From Erythrobasidium yunnanense (taxonomy: Eukaryota; Basidiomycota; Cystobasidiomycetes; Erythrobasidiales; Erythrobasidiaceae): a DNA stretch of 64,000 nucleotides. The translations under genes and the position numbers were made by a program. Numbering within the stretch: position 1 is the stretch's first letter; each line of letters starts with the position of its first letter. The notes beneath the pieces are model-generated. The model was given only the letters and a program-made list of their open reading frames with translations, had not been told where the DNA came from and searched no databases. Location: NCBI GenBank assembly GCA_001600175.1, contig BCJC01000006.1, forward strand, positions 1,899,781 through 1,963,780, written 5' to 3'. Below, one piece after another: positions 12,605 to 23,941 of the stretch.

Positions 12605-13409
12605 CGCGTCGTCAATAAACAGAAGAGACGGCACAAACGTCAGGCCGGATACATCTACCAAGGCCGAGGATCTCAGCAAGAACATAATAAACTCCATCCT
12701 CTCTACGTCGTCCACCTTTTCGCATTGAGACTAAATCAAATGCTGCTATATAATCTGACCTTGAAGCAGTATCCTCTGAGACCTTCCTACATCTCATATG
12801 CGAGCTGTTCAGGAGCATTTGTCCCTCTTCTACGCTTCTGCTGCTGTGCTCAGTATGGGAGGCGTTTCCTTCAATGTCCGAATCTATTTAGACCAAGATC
12901 TTCGAGCTGATGGCCCGCGAGAAAGTGCATAGTGGGATTCTTCTGTCGATGGGCGTTACGTGCTCTCCAGGCAGACTGCAAGCATCTCATCATGCCAATG
13001 CGCTGCAGTTCCAGCCCTCTTTCCCAGTCATATCCCGCAGCGATAGTCAGATCTGCCCCGTACGATGCACCACGATCTGTATTGCAGCATGACTAATAAG
13101 AGAATTGTCTGATGTAGATACAAGAACTGCCTGGCCGAAAGTAAACGAGGCCAATACACCCGAAGTTCAGAGAAAAAAGGCGCGACAGGGAAGCTTAACA
13201 ACATTCTCTATAAGATGATGATGAGGTGGAAGAGTAAGATGTGAAGATGAAGCTGATGTGTGTAGAGTGTGCGAAAGAGACGAGCAAGCTATGCTAAGGA
13301 CGATGGCAGGATGGAAGAACGACCGAGGGTTGGGAGTGAAGTGGATGCACGGGGGCTTGATACTACCATGGAGGACACTTGGGAGAAAGGAACGAAGAGG
13401 TGTGTCTGC
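12605..13409. other. Intergenic region with no gene seen
   Basis: 805 bp between two minus-strand genes, holding the lunapark promoter and the GH16 3' UTR. A short GATGATGAGG stretch lies at about 13214. Open frames here (for example 12910-13092 plus) lack convincing composition. Confidence 0.5.
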
Positions 13410-14615
13410 TTAATTGCCCTGGAAGATCTTGACATAGTTGACTTCCCAGTATGCGTCGTCGAAATTCTTTGGGTTTGTGACTCGCTGCGCGCACGTTCCG
13501 GGACATCCACCTGACGAGTACGTCGCACCGCCCCAATCACCACAGAGCGTCGTATCGAATACGATAGTCTGATCTCCGAAGAAGTCGTTTATCGCGCAGT
13601 TTGAGGTTGAGAAGTATGCTCTTGGTTTGCCCCATGATCCTGGTTTAGGGCTGTTTGCAGTGAGGTCTGCTGGGATGTTGCCGCGTCCGAAGAACCAGAC
13701 GTAGATCCCATCGTCTTCCCATAATGTAGCGAAGACACCTCCTCCGATATTGTTGAATCCTTTTCCATACGTCTTGGTGGATGTATCTCCGATTCCACAA
13801 CCTGTGTTGGAGTTGTAGAAAGCATCACAGCTCTCCTGCTTCACATATCCTGCAAATGCATTCGTCTTGCTGATCGAGCACCCTGGGGCAGTGTGCAAAG
13901 TGTATGCATTCGTGTTTTGGTTGTTGACACCCTCGATGATGTCGATCTCGCCTCCGTACGGCCAGTTTGCACCCACTGTCCAGAAAGCAGGCCATGTCCC
14001 GCATCCGTAGGGCATGTGAATAGCATCGATCACAAGCATCTGATTCTTCTTGAAAGGCGTCTGGGATGTGATTCGAATACTGTCTCTGTACCCTCCCTCA
14101 GGCAGCCACGACCAGTTGTCGACCTTCATTATCCTGATATTTACACACGTGACCTGTCAGCTTGTTTGGTCTGCACTAAGATACGCGACGAAAACAGCGC
14201 GTAGAAATGGTGAAACAAGACGCACGCTGTACCCTGGTCTGATATGGAGATGAGGTTCTTGCCCCATGCGTCGCCTCCGCCTTGGTAGTTTACCATTCCG
14301 TTCGTCGGGTCTGGCCAGTAGAAGAAGTCCCATCCGTCAAAGAAGTTGCTGCCTGTGGACAACGAGGGTTAGCGAGTGGTGACGATATGACAATTGGAAG
14401 TATAACGCACCCTGCCAGGTCTTTGAGCACGAGAATGAGCGTCCTTTCTGCAACTTGACTTGAGGATCATCGAGATCCATGGGAATAGTCTTTCCCATCA
14501 GACCAGCTCCTGCACCAGGCAGGCCCATCTCTCCTCCAATGTTGCCTGCGAGTGCATGCTGGGCTGCAGCCAGTAGAAGCGACGCGGCTGCTGCTGCGGT
14601 GACTCTTCGAGGCAT
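13410..14615 (-). CDS. Secreted GH16 family beta-glucanase-like glycoside hydrolase
   Basis: Three exons on the minus strand (14411-14615, 14226-14352, 13410-14133) give 351 residues. The N-terminus MPRRVTAAAAASLLLAAAQHALA is a clear signal peptide. The GH16 catalytic signature reads GGEIDIIEG with the two glutamates at about residues 173 and 178 and the helper Asp between them. Around it are typical sheet residues: WPAFWTVGANWP before and the HTAPGCS segment after. Several cysteines suggest disulphides, in keeping with secretion. The family acts on beta-1,3- or mixed beta-1,3/1,4-glucans by a retaining mechanism. The wall or extracellular space is the expected site; which glucan cannot be read from sequence. 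An in-frame TTG lies upstream, but the ATG at 14615 gives the signal peptide directly. Confidence 0.93.
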
Positions 14616-16481
14616 CTTCAAAGAATTGGATGGAGTGAAGGAAAGGAAAGAGAGTCGAGCTGCTTCTTGATTCTTGAATGTTAACTTCAATAATGACCTC
14701 TGCCCAGAGCTGCTCCCAAGATATTAATGAGAGACTATGAACGAGCGGAGTTCGCAGCTGGGCAAATGGCTTGAAAGGTGACGAGAAGCGAGGGAGAAGC
14801 CAAGCGACGACGACAACGTCGATGAAGATACGAACAACGATGCAGCAATCCTCAAAGCTACCACTACTATCGATGTTTTTGGCAACACGCCAATCCCAAG
14901 CCACGCGAGCGCGTTGCCTGTTTCAGCGGCAGACGAATGGGCTGGATCGCTGTAGATATGCTGCGTCTACATCTATCGTGGCTAGCCTACCTCGTGGCAT
15001 GGCGCAGAGCTTGAAGCTACCGCTTTTGTAGGTACGCTGGCTGAGCTCGCTGTGCCTGCTTGATGTTCCTGGTGCTCGCAGTCTGCGATTCATTGCAGAG
15101 GCGTGAGTGCGCTGTACACTACTGTCATGTAACACATGTACATACAACTTGCATCTTATTGCTTACTTCGTTCTGCTCCTGCCTGTTCCCTCTCACTCCG
15201 CCTTCCCTCGTCGCTCTGCTTTGCTCAACTCGCATCGAAAATCGTCAAGAATTTCAAGGGTAAGTTGCATTTGCATTATACATCTATCACACCACTCTAC
15301 CCTCTGCGATGACAACATTCACGTATCATATCAAACTAGAGTCTCCGAGCTACTCAAACAGCGCCGTCGATTCGTACATCGAATAGACACAGCTGGGCAA
15401 CGAGCGAGAACTTTCATTAATCTTCTCTCTGATCCATATCACATCGAAGCAGAGAGTGTAGCACAATCTTGGAGTGCTTCATGCTGACTCTTCTGCGCTG
15501 TTTTCAGGTTTCTCGAAAATGGTGAGCTGAAATTTCCAAGGCCAACACATACTCCATCACACTACACACTCTACTGCAATGATGAATATGCACAAAATAT
15601 AGTACAACAACAACTACTAATGGAAGTAAGTAGCCTGATCCCTCGTTCTTCTGCTGTCTGTGCGACCGATTCTGACTTTGGTACTTTCCCAGTTACCGTC
15701 TCATGCCGCAAGGCGATGACAGAGTTCACGGCGCAAATATCTGATATGCATACACACCCTCACTTCTCACCATTCTCGCGCGAAAGGGAACGTCGAGCTT
15801 AGCATTTCTGACTCTTTTGTTCCGGATGCTCTGCTTCAGGCCGACCGTCGACAGTCGAATGTAGCATAATCTCCCAAGGTAAGCTATACTCTCCCTTCTC
15901 TACACCTACAAACACTGCTCCTCTCCATACTCCCACCCAAACGATGAGTAATCAAAGTTTTCACGACGGTCAACGGACATACTCCATGGCGAAACTGCCT
16001 GCCACTAAACCATATTTATCAGGCCTTATTCTGAGCATATCACACATACACACATCACTACTTCCTCTGCCCTTCCTTCCCGCGCTTCAGCTGCAGAGGT
16101 GAAGCAGGACGCTGACTTGCTCTCCGTCCCTTCACTTCAGAACAAAAAGCGTAAGCTGCGTGCAAGCGAGCTGCGGTCATGTAATAACAGAGCAGTGTGC
16201 TATTCACGAGAGCCGTAATGTAGCTATAATCAATACAATATCAGATCCCATACTAGCCTGCACCAATGCTATCTTTCTCTGCTATTTGACTATGTCCTTT
16301 CCTTTGTTTCGTGTATCGATATGACTATGATAACGGATGATGCTACAATGACACTATGGCTACTTCTAAGACTGAAAGACTGAAAGACAATAAGTATGAA
16401 TGGAAGACTTGATAAGCAGAGCAGAAGATCTTAGATAGTACAATGGATCTGGTCAGAATGTTCAATTTGACAAGTCTTGCA
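14616..16481 (+). other. Gene-poor interval with a chain of splice-like sites; possible spliced non-coding RNA
   Basis: 1.87 kb with no long coding frame. On the plus strand there are good donor sequences at 15260 (GTAAGT), 15522 (GTGAGC directly after an ATG), 15626 (GTAAGT), 15879 (GTAAGC) and 16151 (GTAAGC). Pyrimidine-rich acceptors end at 15507 (TTTTCAG), 15692 (TTTCCCAG), 15839 (GCTTCAG) and 16140 (CTTCAG). Chained, they give mini-exons of about 10-50 nt, and every reading frame tried from the ATG at 15519 closes within about 10 codons. This looks like a spliced non-coding transcript, perhaps an intronic snoRNA host: a C-box-like ATGATGA at 15579 and a CTGA at 15635 lie inside one predicted intron. 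This is weak evidence only. Confidence 0.3.
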
Positions 16482-19400
16482 TCACTTCCTGCCATTCTTC
16501 TTGTTCTTCTTCCTATTTCCCGATCCCGCTGAGCCCGTCGATGCGGGACTGACGCCAAGTGAAGCTGCAGAAGCAGGTCTAGAAGGCTGTAGCATGCCTC
16601 CAGCTTCGTACGATGAGGCGTTAGAAGAAGACGAAGGTGAGACACCTAGCAAGAGTTCGGCTTTGGTCAGCGGTATGGTCCGTTCTTGCAGCTGATCGAT
16701 TTCCTTGCTGGCCTCGATAACTGATGGAACGGCTAGTGGAAGGTTTGTTGATATCAGAGTCTTGCTGACTTCGATAGAAGGCTGTAAGGCGTCTTCCTCG
16801 TCAATGCCATCGAGCTTCCACGCTTCCCATTCGTCCCTTCCTTCCATTACTGCATGCTGCTCGTCGCACTGCATGCCCTCTCCTTGCTCATTCGTGTGAG
16901 AGGCAGAATGAACTTCTGGACTCAGGTCCGCAGTACCTCTCTGATTATCACTGCATACGACGGCGCTCCTCGACTCGGCAGAAGAGCCTGCATCGATAGA
17001 TAGAGGAGGAACGGAAGATGAGCCATAAGCCGTCTCGTTCTCAGCCACATCGTACAGCTCTTTCGAAAGTGCGAATGATCCTCTTCTCTTGCCCTCCACA
17101 TATGATGCTTGAGCAGGAAGTGCGAACACCGCATCCTCATCTTCGAACGACAGGCTTGTAGCTTGTTGCCGATCAGATCTGGTAGACGCAGATAGTCGAG
17201 GCGAGGGGCTACTGCTTGACGTGCCTGAGAAATGCTTCGACATTCTCTCCATTGATCGGGTGAGGCTTTGCGTAGTAGCTTTAATCGGTATGCCTCGAGG
17301 CAGAATAGGGATGGGAAGGGCAAGCGGTACTCCCCATCCCCTATTCCCAGCACTGTTCGACAGAGAAGATGGAGAAGAAGTCTTTCCATACCCATTCGGG
17401 AAAGCAGGTGAACTCGAAGGATCAGTGTCCAAGAAAGCATCATCTGGATCTGATGAAATCTGATCTGTGACCCGCTTTTTTGGAGGGGTAGTGTACGAAT
17501 CCAAGATCGTATGCATGGCTGAGCGGAGTTCTTCACCTTCTGCAGTTTCCGAGAGAGGGTAGCGGTGAGTATGGTAGACTTCTGTACGGACTACTAGACG
17601 CTTCCATGACGATGGTAGCGAGAAATTGCCCAGTGAGAAGGCCTTCATGAGTGGATGAGGAGTGCTGGAGCTAGCGTTTGGAGGGTAGTGGTGGAAAGTG
17701 AATGACGGAGAAAGGTAAATAGATCTTGGAAGGACCGCTCGAGAGCGTGAGAAGGTTTCTATTTCCGCCTGATGAGCGGAGGTTCTGCAAGAACGAACGA
17801 GTCATCAGCGTCTGTATCGGACAGCTCGTCGCAATGTGATACCCACGCTTTCCTGACAAGGGCTGGTCTACCGGATGAAAGTTGGCTAACATCGAGCAAG
17901 ACGTCTTTCCAGTCTTCTCCCCTTCCAAGCGGATAATAAGCCACTTTGCTCTCTCTAGCTAGTAATTGCTCGCTCTCGAAGGTAGTGGGTGGACTTCCTC
18001 CAGATCGCATCATCTGCGTGATCCCACTTGCAGCTTGTGAGGTGACGCGATTCGTGAGAGGTGCGCTCGCTGGGGCAGTCTTGGGACTTGATGAGAGTAA
18101 TACACGGGAATAGACGAGATTTGAGAGATGAGGATAGAAAGCGAAGACGTTTACTGAATACGAAGACTTGGAGGAAGTCGATCGAAGGGAATGAAGGATA
18201 TCGCCAGATGGCATGAAGAGGATCGAAGGTGGCTCAGCGGGTCGGACAGAAGCCTTCGCCTCCTCGTCCCCATTTCGAGTATCTGTGTCTGTGCTTGTGC
18301 CAGCTCCAGAAGGATCAGGTAGCGGCTGAGGCGGCTTGATACGTACAAGCGCAGTGACAGACACGCTGAGCGGTATCAACTTAGTCATGTTGACGAATTT
18401 GTCCGAAAGGTGTGTCTCGATACTGGGTTTCCCTCCTCCAGGCAGCAGCGGAAAGATATGAGCTGTCCCTCTTGACGTAGTGACGCTGACGAAGCGCGAG
18501 TCTGCTGACCAGACGGCTTGTACAGCATCTGCAGGTGTCAGACCGCGGTTGAGGCGATACCGGTGCCATACTTTACTATCTTCTCCGTGGGAAGTGGAAG
18601 ATGGGACTCGCGAAGAACCGACGAAGGAGGAAGGACGAAGTTCAAAGATGTGGAAAGCGTGGCCTTCGCTTGAAGAAGTCAAGACTTGCGTTCCGGAAGG
18701 ATTGAATGATAAAAGTGTGATAGGATGGGACTTGGAAGGCTTGAAGTGGGCTATTCGTCGCAGTTGGCTATTGTTGCGAGCTGAGCTGGAGGTAGTCCGC
18801 TGCTTCTGACTTGAAGACAGGAGATCTACTACTATGACTGTGCTTGGAGATCGCTGGCCCTTCAACCCAGTGTATGGAGGCTGATAATCCCTATGACTAG
18901 AATCGCTCTGCCTTCCAGGTTGAGAAGGCTTCGGTGCCGACCTGGAGAAGCGTGTGCCTCCGCTATTCGGGCTTAGTCCACCATGCGAAGTTGGTGAGCT
19001 CCCTTTACTCGAGCGATATCTCGCATATCCATAATCGGTAATGGCTTTCATCCCGCTCAACATCCCTTCTCCCACTTTCCGAGCCGTCTCAGCGGATATC
19101 TGGATAGGTATCGATGAAGGGCGATGGGAAGTCGAGTCGGAGGAAGGGCCATCCCGCCTTGAAGACGCCCCGGCGCTGCTATTCGAGTGCGATTGGGCGG
19201 ATATGATGCCATTGCCTGAGTTCTCGGGCGGGCTTGATGTGCTTGCATAGGCGAGCAGACGCGATCGCGATAATGTATAGACAGGTATCCCTGTCTTGGG
19301 ATGTACGGCTACATCCGATATTGGCGAGCAGGGCTCTTCAGCGAGTGTGAGAAGCGAGTAGACACGTAGAGCTGGGGGATTTGCTGTGGCCTGTGTGACA

Positions 19401-20369
19401 AAGCACATTAGAATCGTTGGTCGGCGGTGCGGGGTTTAGTGGATACGTACAGTTAACAGATATGCCTCATTGAGCTGTATGTCCACTACATTGCCCGGTA
19501 TACGAAGGGATCTGACTATCTTATGGCTTGACAGCGAGTAGAAGCTGATCACGGAATCGCTCGTCCTGGTCAGATTACCAATTAGCCGTTTTCCCAAGCA
19601 GGAAGGCGAGGGCGACTCACAGGATCGCAAGCAGTGGAAAGTCCTTCAGTACGCTTGATTGCGTCGTATCTCTGTTCCGCAAGCTGGGTACTACTCTTGC
19701 ACACGTGACGTGTCCGCTGTTAACCGGCGAACGTGACAGGTTGAAGATTTCCTTTGCCTCGTTTGCATCTTGTATATCCCAGATGCTCAGACCAGCAGTA
19801 TACACTGCAATCAAGACTCTTCTGCCTCCGGTGTCGCCTGGATGCCCGGTAACAGTGGCGGAGTTTGGTAGTACGTCCCATGATGACCAGACGAGATTGT
19901 TTGCTCCGTCTTTGGATATAGAGCCACTGGGATTACCAGCTATACTGGCTGCGAGGTCTGGCTGGCCCGTGCGACCGACGTTGTCATCTCCCGGTTCGCT
20001 ATCGCTATCATGCGTGTCCACATCAGGAAGCTGGGCTGGCGAAGAGGTCTGACCAGCTTGTGAAGCAGTATAAGATGTATTCCGAGCATTTGCCAGGTAG
20101 CTGATGCCTTCCGAGATGCGTCGGTACTGTTGTTCGATACGGCGCGTCGACCCGGCAGCGAGCGGTCTGATGGTAGCGACTATGCTTTCGACGGCGCTTG
20201 ATTCGCTGTGGACATCGTATAGATAGTATACAATGCTTCAGCTTTTTTGCGCATTCAGACCTCAATTGAGACACCCTGACGGCTCTCTGACTCACCGGAG
20301 CAAGACTGGCTGCACGGCATGTCCATCGCTATGTTGTTGCTGATGTCCATGGTGTTGCTTGCTGAGCAT
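16482..20369 (-). CDS. BCAS3: BCAS3-like WD40 beta-propeller protein
   Basis: Five exons on the minus strand (20296-20369, 19621-20235, 19451-19565, 17843-19390, 16482-17768) join in phase to about 1212 residues. After a His/Gln-rich start come WD40-like blades: RRVLIAVYTAGLSIWDI, SDSVISFYSLSSHKIVRSL, LRVYSLLTLAEEPCSPISDVAVHP, SHPITLLSFNPSGTQVLTSS with EGHAFHIFEL, and a signature block KVWHRYRLNRGLTPADAVQAVWSADSRFVSVTTSRGTAHIF (given here in pieces: HRYRLNRGLT, SADSRFVSV, SRGTAHIF). The BCAS3 C-terminal region follows (WAEIETFSRSRAVLP, IYLSPSFTFHHYP), split by the last intron. The final 300 residues are Ser-rich and disordered. In animals BCAS3 with PHAF1/C16orf70 binds phosphoinositides at autophagosome formation sites; a similar role here is inferred. 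The first short exon rests on a less typical GAAG acceptor. Confidence 0.85.
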
Positions 20370-20656
20370 AAAATGAGAATCTGATACCAATGTTGCACCA
20401 GCACGCTCCCTTGGGCTACCGGCTATCGTAAGGCTGGCTGCTTGGACGCGCTCTGAAGCGGTGTAGACTTGGACCGGTACGCTGGTAGATTGATGTTAGA
20501 TGGGTGTATAAGGGTGTGTTAGGGCGAGTCTTGAATTGGATTCAAAGGATCGAAGACCAATCCTTATCGTCGCCAGCTCAAGCTTGGTCCGCTTGTCATC
20601 AGCCCGACCTATCCAGGAAACAAAGGTCAACAAATAGGACACTACGTATCACTACA

Positions 20657-21204
20657 ATGCCGCCAAATGGACAGTCGACATCATCGGCGAACAAGGAATC
20701 AGTTCTCAGCCTGCTGCAGGGATTCCTGCGGCAACAAGAAACGAGAACGGCCATCGTGAACGAGCTGCAGACTGCTTTTGACGAAGCTGGAATCATAGAT
20801 CAAGCACTCGCACGAGTCGTAGAGATCAGTGGAGCCGGCTTGCTCGAAGTCAAAGCCAAAATCGATGCAGTTCTGGACAGCTTGCAAGCGCAAGGAGCCA
20901 CGAGTGAGAAGCAGTTGTGTCTGGATGTGGAGAATAAAGAGAAGGAAAGGATCACGGAAGCTACGAGAAGACAGCAGATCCAGAGAATTATTGCGCTGAA
21001 CAAGGAGGATTTAAACAACGTCCGCGAAATTCAAGCTGCTCTTACAGAGTCGGATCGCAAGTGAGTTATTCACGTCTATCACAGACAGAAATAAGTACTG
21101 ATGCATCTGATTGCGGCAGATTGCGAACTATCCTCGAATCGCTCAACGAGGCCTTGCAAGAAATCCGAGCCGTCATGACAGACCTGGCAGCCGAAGAAGA
21201 GTAA
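20657..21204 (+). CDS. Hypothetical small coiled-coil protein
   Basis: Two exons (20657-21060, 21120-21204) join in phase to 162 residues. The N-terminal 15 residues are polar; the rest is strongly helical with heptad-like spacing, for example SLLQGFLRQQETRTAIVNEL, then KEKERITEATRRQQIQRII, and the acidic end TDLAAEEE. There is no signal peptide or membrane segment. The size and composition fit a small subunit of a larger assembly, but I do not recognise the family. The gene is divergent from BCAS3 with 287 bp between start codons. The splice (GTGAGT to GGCAG) gives a continuous helix across the join, which supports it. Confidence 0.65.
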
Positions 21205-21880
21205 TACTGCCCAAGGAGACAGCTCTCTTTCCAAGAGGTCGGCCCATACCTCCTCAGCCGCGGATTAGATTGTGCTGCAGCAAAGGGAATCCACATTTCC
21301 AACTGGCCGAAGTCTCTCCCATTAGAGCAGCATCTACACCCTTCTGCTCGCATTGGACATTTGGTGTCGAGTCTCCTGGGCGCTCAGATGCCTGTCAGCT
21401 GCAAAGACCTGAGGAGCTCTACCAGATCCAGATTTGTTACGGGCCCTGCAGGTTACAATGCGAAGCGGATGGTCACATTCGATGCAAGCTCGAGCTGCTA
21501 TCACTTCCACACTAGAAGGGAGTTGTCTCGGCGCATCACAAAGACCTGTCTGAAGCTGTCCCTCTGGAAGGCACGTCGAAGCATCGCGGGAGATGCGTGA
21601 GCCGTCCCAGCTCAAAGCACGATAATCGAGGGGATCTAACTCCTGGATAGTCAGTCTGCAATGGACAAGAATTCGAGACACAGCAGTGTTGGCGATACCT
21701 TGGAGAGACAACTTGTATGAGCAGAACCTGATTGGACTGGCTAAAGCGGACTTGCATGTGACTACTTAGTATACAAACTTCTCTTAGGTCTGTCATAGTC
21801 ATATTTCTCGTTGTTGCAAAGCGCCACTTTCCACCTCTCTTACTTTACTCGATCCACAATTTCTCGTCTTCTTATCTGTG
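21205..21880. other. Intergenic region, unresolved
   Basis: 676 bp between two plus-strand genes. Minus-strand frames (21334-21711 and 21536-21802) have mixed composition and could be parts of a small spliced gene, but no combination of splice sites I tried gave a convincing product. Confidence 0.35.
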
Positions 21881-22451
21881 ATGTCTTCTCCTCTGGATCC
21901 CCTCATGAACAAGCTTTTCTCTCGGAGTTCTTTGCCTCCTCTGCGACCAAGTCGGCCATATGACGATGCCCTTACGCAAGAAATCCAGAAAGCTGATGCT
22001 GGAGCTGTTCTTCAAGCCAGTGTGTTTCTAACTCACCTAAAAAATCCTCCGACAAGCTATCTAACTGCTCGCTAGCTCTGCACCTGCTCAATGATGACAT
22101 CTCTCGAGCGCACGATCTCGCACAAGCGCACGAAGAGAGCATGACGGCCAATCTCACGCACGCAATACTTCATCGAAGGGAAGGAGATTACTGGAATAGC
22201 GTACGCCCACCCGCTCTCGCTGTCAGCCTGCGACCTGATATTGGAATCGATAGAAATGGTGGTTAAGCAGGATATCTCATCCGCTGTTACAAGATATACA
22301 TCAAGGTACAAAAGGAGCAAAGAAGTTTGTAGATGAATGCGAAAAGGCGCATAGCAGTAAATCGCAAATCGAGTTGGAGCGCCTTCAACAGATACAGTGG
22401 AAAGAGTTGAAAGCTCTAGTCGAGTATGCTGCTAATGAGGAGAGTAGGTAA
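21881..22451 (+). CDS. Conserved-looking small fungal protein of unknown function
   Basis: Three exons (21881-22019, 22076-22200, 22254-22451) join in phase to 153 residues. The middle carries a distinctive block: LHLLNDDISRAHDLAQAHEE, then NLTHAILHRREGDYWNSKWW followed by LSRISHP. The pattern LHLLNDD, AHDLAQ, HAILHRREGDYWN and KWW looks like a helical repeat of the kind seen in a widespread but uncharacterised fungal family. No signal peptide or membrane helix is present, so the product is likely soluble. Both introns fall in phases that keep the block intact (the second splits NS|KWW). The ATG at 21881 is preceded by an in-frame GTG. No function is claimed. Confidence 0.75.
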
Positions 22452-22752
22452 AGTCGATACTTATCAAGCGCGAAAGTCAAGCTCTGCTGCCGTCATGTAA
22501 CCTATAACCAGGTAGCTTTTCCCGCGCCTCAAGCTTGAGGACGCTTTCTACAATGTAGCTTCTACATACGATCTTACTCTATCGTTGTTACTCAGACTAC
22601 ACGAATCCCATCAGATGTTCCTGCCTTTCGGTCATTTACACGTGACGCCTCTTGCTTCCGGCCTACTCACAGCCTACTAATCTACTTACAAGCTGCTTCC
22701 AAAACTACTAACTTTTCTCGGAGCTACCCTTTCTACCGTATTTAATTCTTCG
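22452..22752. other. Intergenic region
   Basis: About 300 bp between two plus-strand genes. A short duplicated-looking CTACTAA/CTTACAAG stretch lies near 22675, just upstream of the methyltransferase start. No gene is seen. Confidence 0.4.
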
Positions 22753-23777
22753 ATGGCCTGGAGATGTTCTGGATCCACGAATGCTCAGCTCGTCGATAAC
22801 CTCTTTCATGCCGGGATTATCAAGAGTCCAAGGATCGTAGATGCTATGAAAGCTACTGACCGTAAAGTATGTCGCGTTAACTGTCCTCGCCCGTGCAATC
22901 GGAGCTCCACCGACCCCGCGTATTCCGATATCGTAGTTCTACGTTCGGCAGGAAGACACAGCATACGAAGACTCGCCGCAGCCTATTGGTCATGCTGCCA
23001 CCATCTCAGCTCCCCATATGTGCGCTAATCCTCGTCTGTCAGGCTTAGCCGAGCTAATCGACGTCTGCGCAATCCCAGGCATGCACACGCTCTGGAGTAT
23101 CTCCTTCCGTACTTGAAGCCTGGAGCAAGAGTGCTAGACGTAGGATGCGGGAGCGGAGTCCGTCTAATCCACCGATATGCCTGGAGCATCGCTGACTACG
23201 GATGCAGTACCTGGTAGGCATACTTCACGAGCTCGTGCAGCCAGGAGGCACAGTGTATGCTTGATTCCATACTCGTATGCACACATTGATGACCCAACCT
23301 AGAATCGGAATCGACCACATCATGGCTCTGACCGATCTCAGCGAAGCAAATCTACGCAAAGACAAGCACAGCTCGACGCTTGACAGTGGAGATGTCAAGA
23401 TTGTGACCGGTGATGGACGCAAAGGATGGCCAGCCGAAGCACCTTACGACGTCATTCACGTCGGAGCTGCTGCGCCAAAAATGCCACAACCCCTTGTGGA
23501 TCAGCTTAAACAGCCTGGGCGGATGTTCATTCCTGTAGGAACAGATGTGCAGGATGTTTGGTGCGTCGACAAAGATGATAATGGTAACATCCAGCAGGAA
23601 AAACTCTTCGGGTGGGCAGTTCTTCTCAAATCTCCCATGTGAAGCTCACTCTATTTGCGCTATTCTGCGTCACATTGCAAAGTGTACGCTACGGTAAGCG
23701 GGATGCCGAAGTTCCCCAAACAACGCTAAGCTGAAGAAACTGAACTTACAACAGTGCCGCTGACTGATGCACCGTGA
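22753..23777 (+). CDS. PCMT1: Protein-L-isoaspartate O-methyltransferase, with an 11-nt microexon
   Basis: Seven exons (22753-22866, 22937-23019, 23079-23157, 23208-23254, 23303-23611, 23683-23693, 23755-23777) join in phase to 221 residues, the normal PCMT length. Motifs: N-terminal NAQLVDNLFHAGIIKSPRIV, the catalytic-region PQPIGHAATISAPHMHAHAL, SAM-binding motif I VLDVGCGSGYL, then GTVIGIDHI, YDVIHVGAAAPKMPQPL and C-terminal KLFGVRYVPLTDAP. The enzyme methylates isoaspartyl residues to start repair of aged proteins, in cytosol or nucleus. Exon 6 is only 11 nt; with it the reading frame yields the family's conserved GVRYVPL end, without it the frame breaks. Intron 3 has an unusual GTCCGT donor. 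The phase bookkeeping closes exactly at the TGA at 23775. Confidence 0.95.
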
Positions 23778-23941
23778 ACAAGGACGGGTGCTAGCAAGGT
23801 ATTGAACAAATGATTTACTCTGTGATACACGTACGTCTACCACCTGTAGCTGTATTCCTTGCAACTGCGGACTGTAGACCATAGCTTCTGAGACTATGAT
23901 GGGGATTGTGAAACAGGTATCGTGAAAGCGCAGATTAGCAG

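Noticed and set aside
21334-21802. Overlapping minus-strand frames that suggested a small spliced gene
   Set aside because: No splice combination gave a coherent product; kept only as an unresolved interval.
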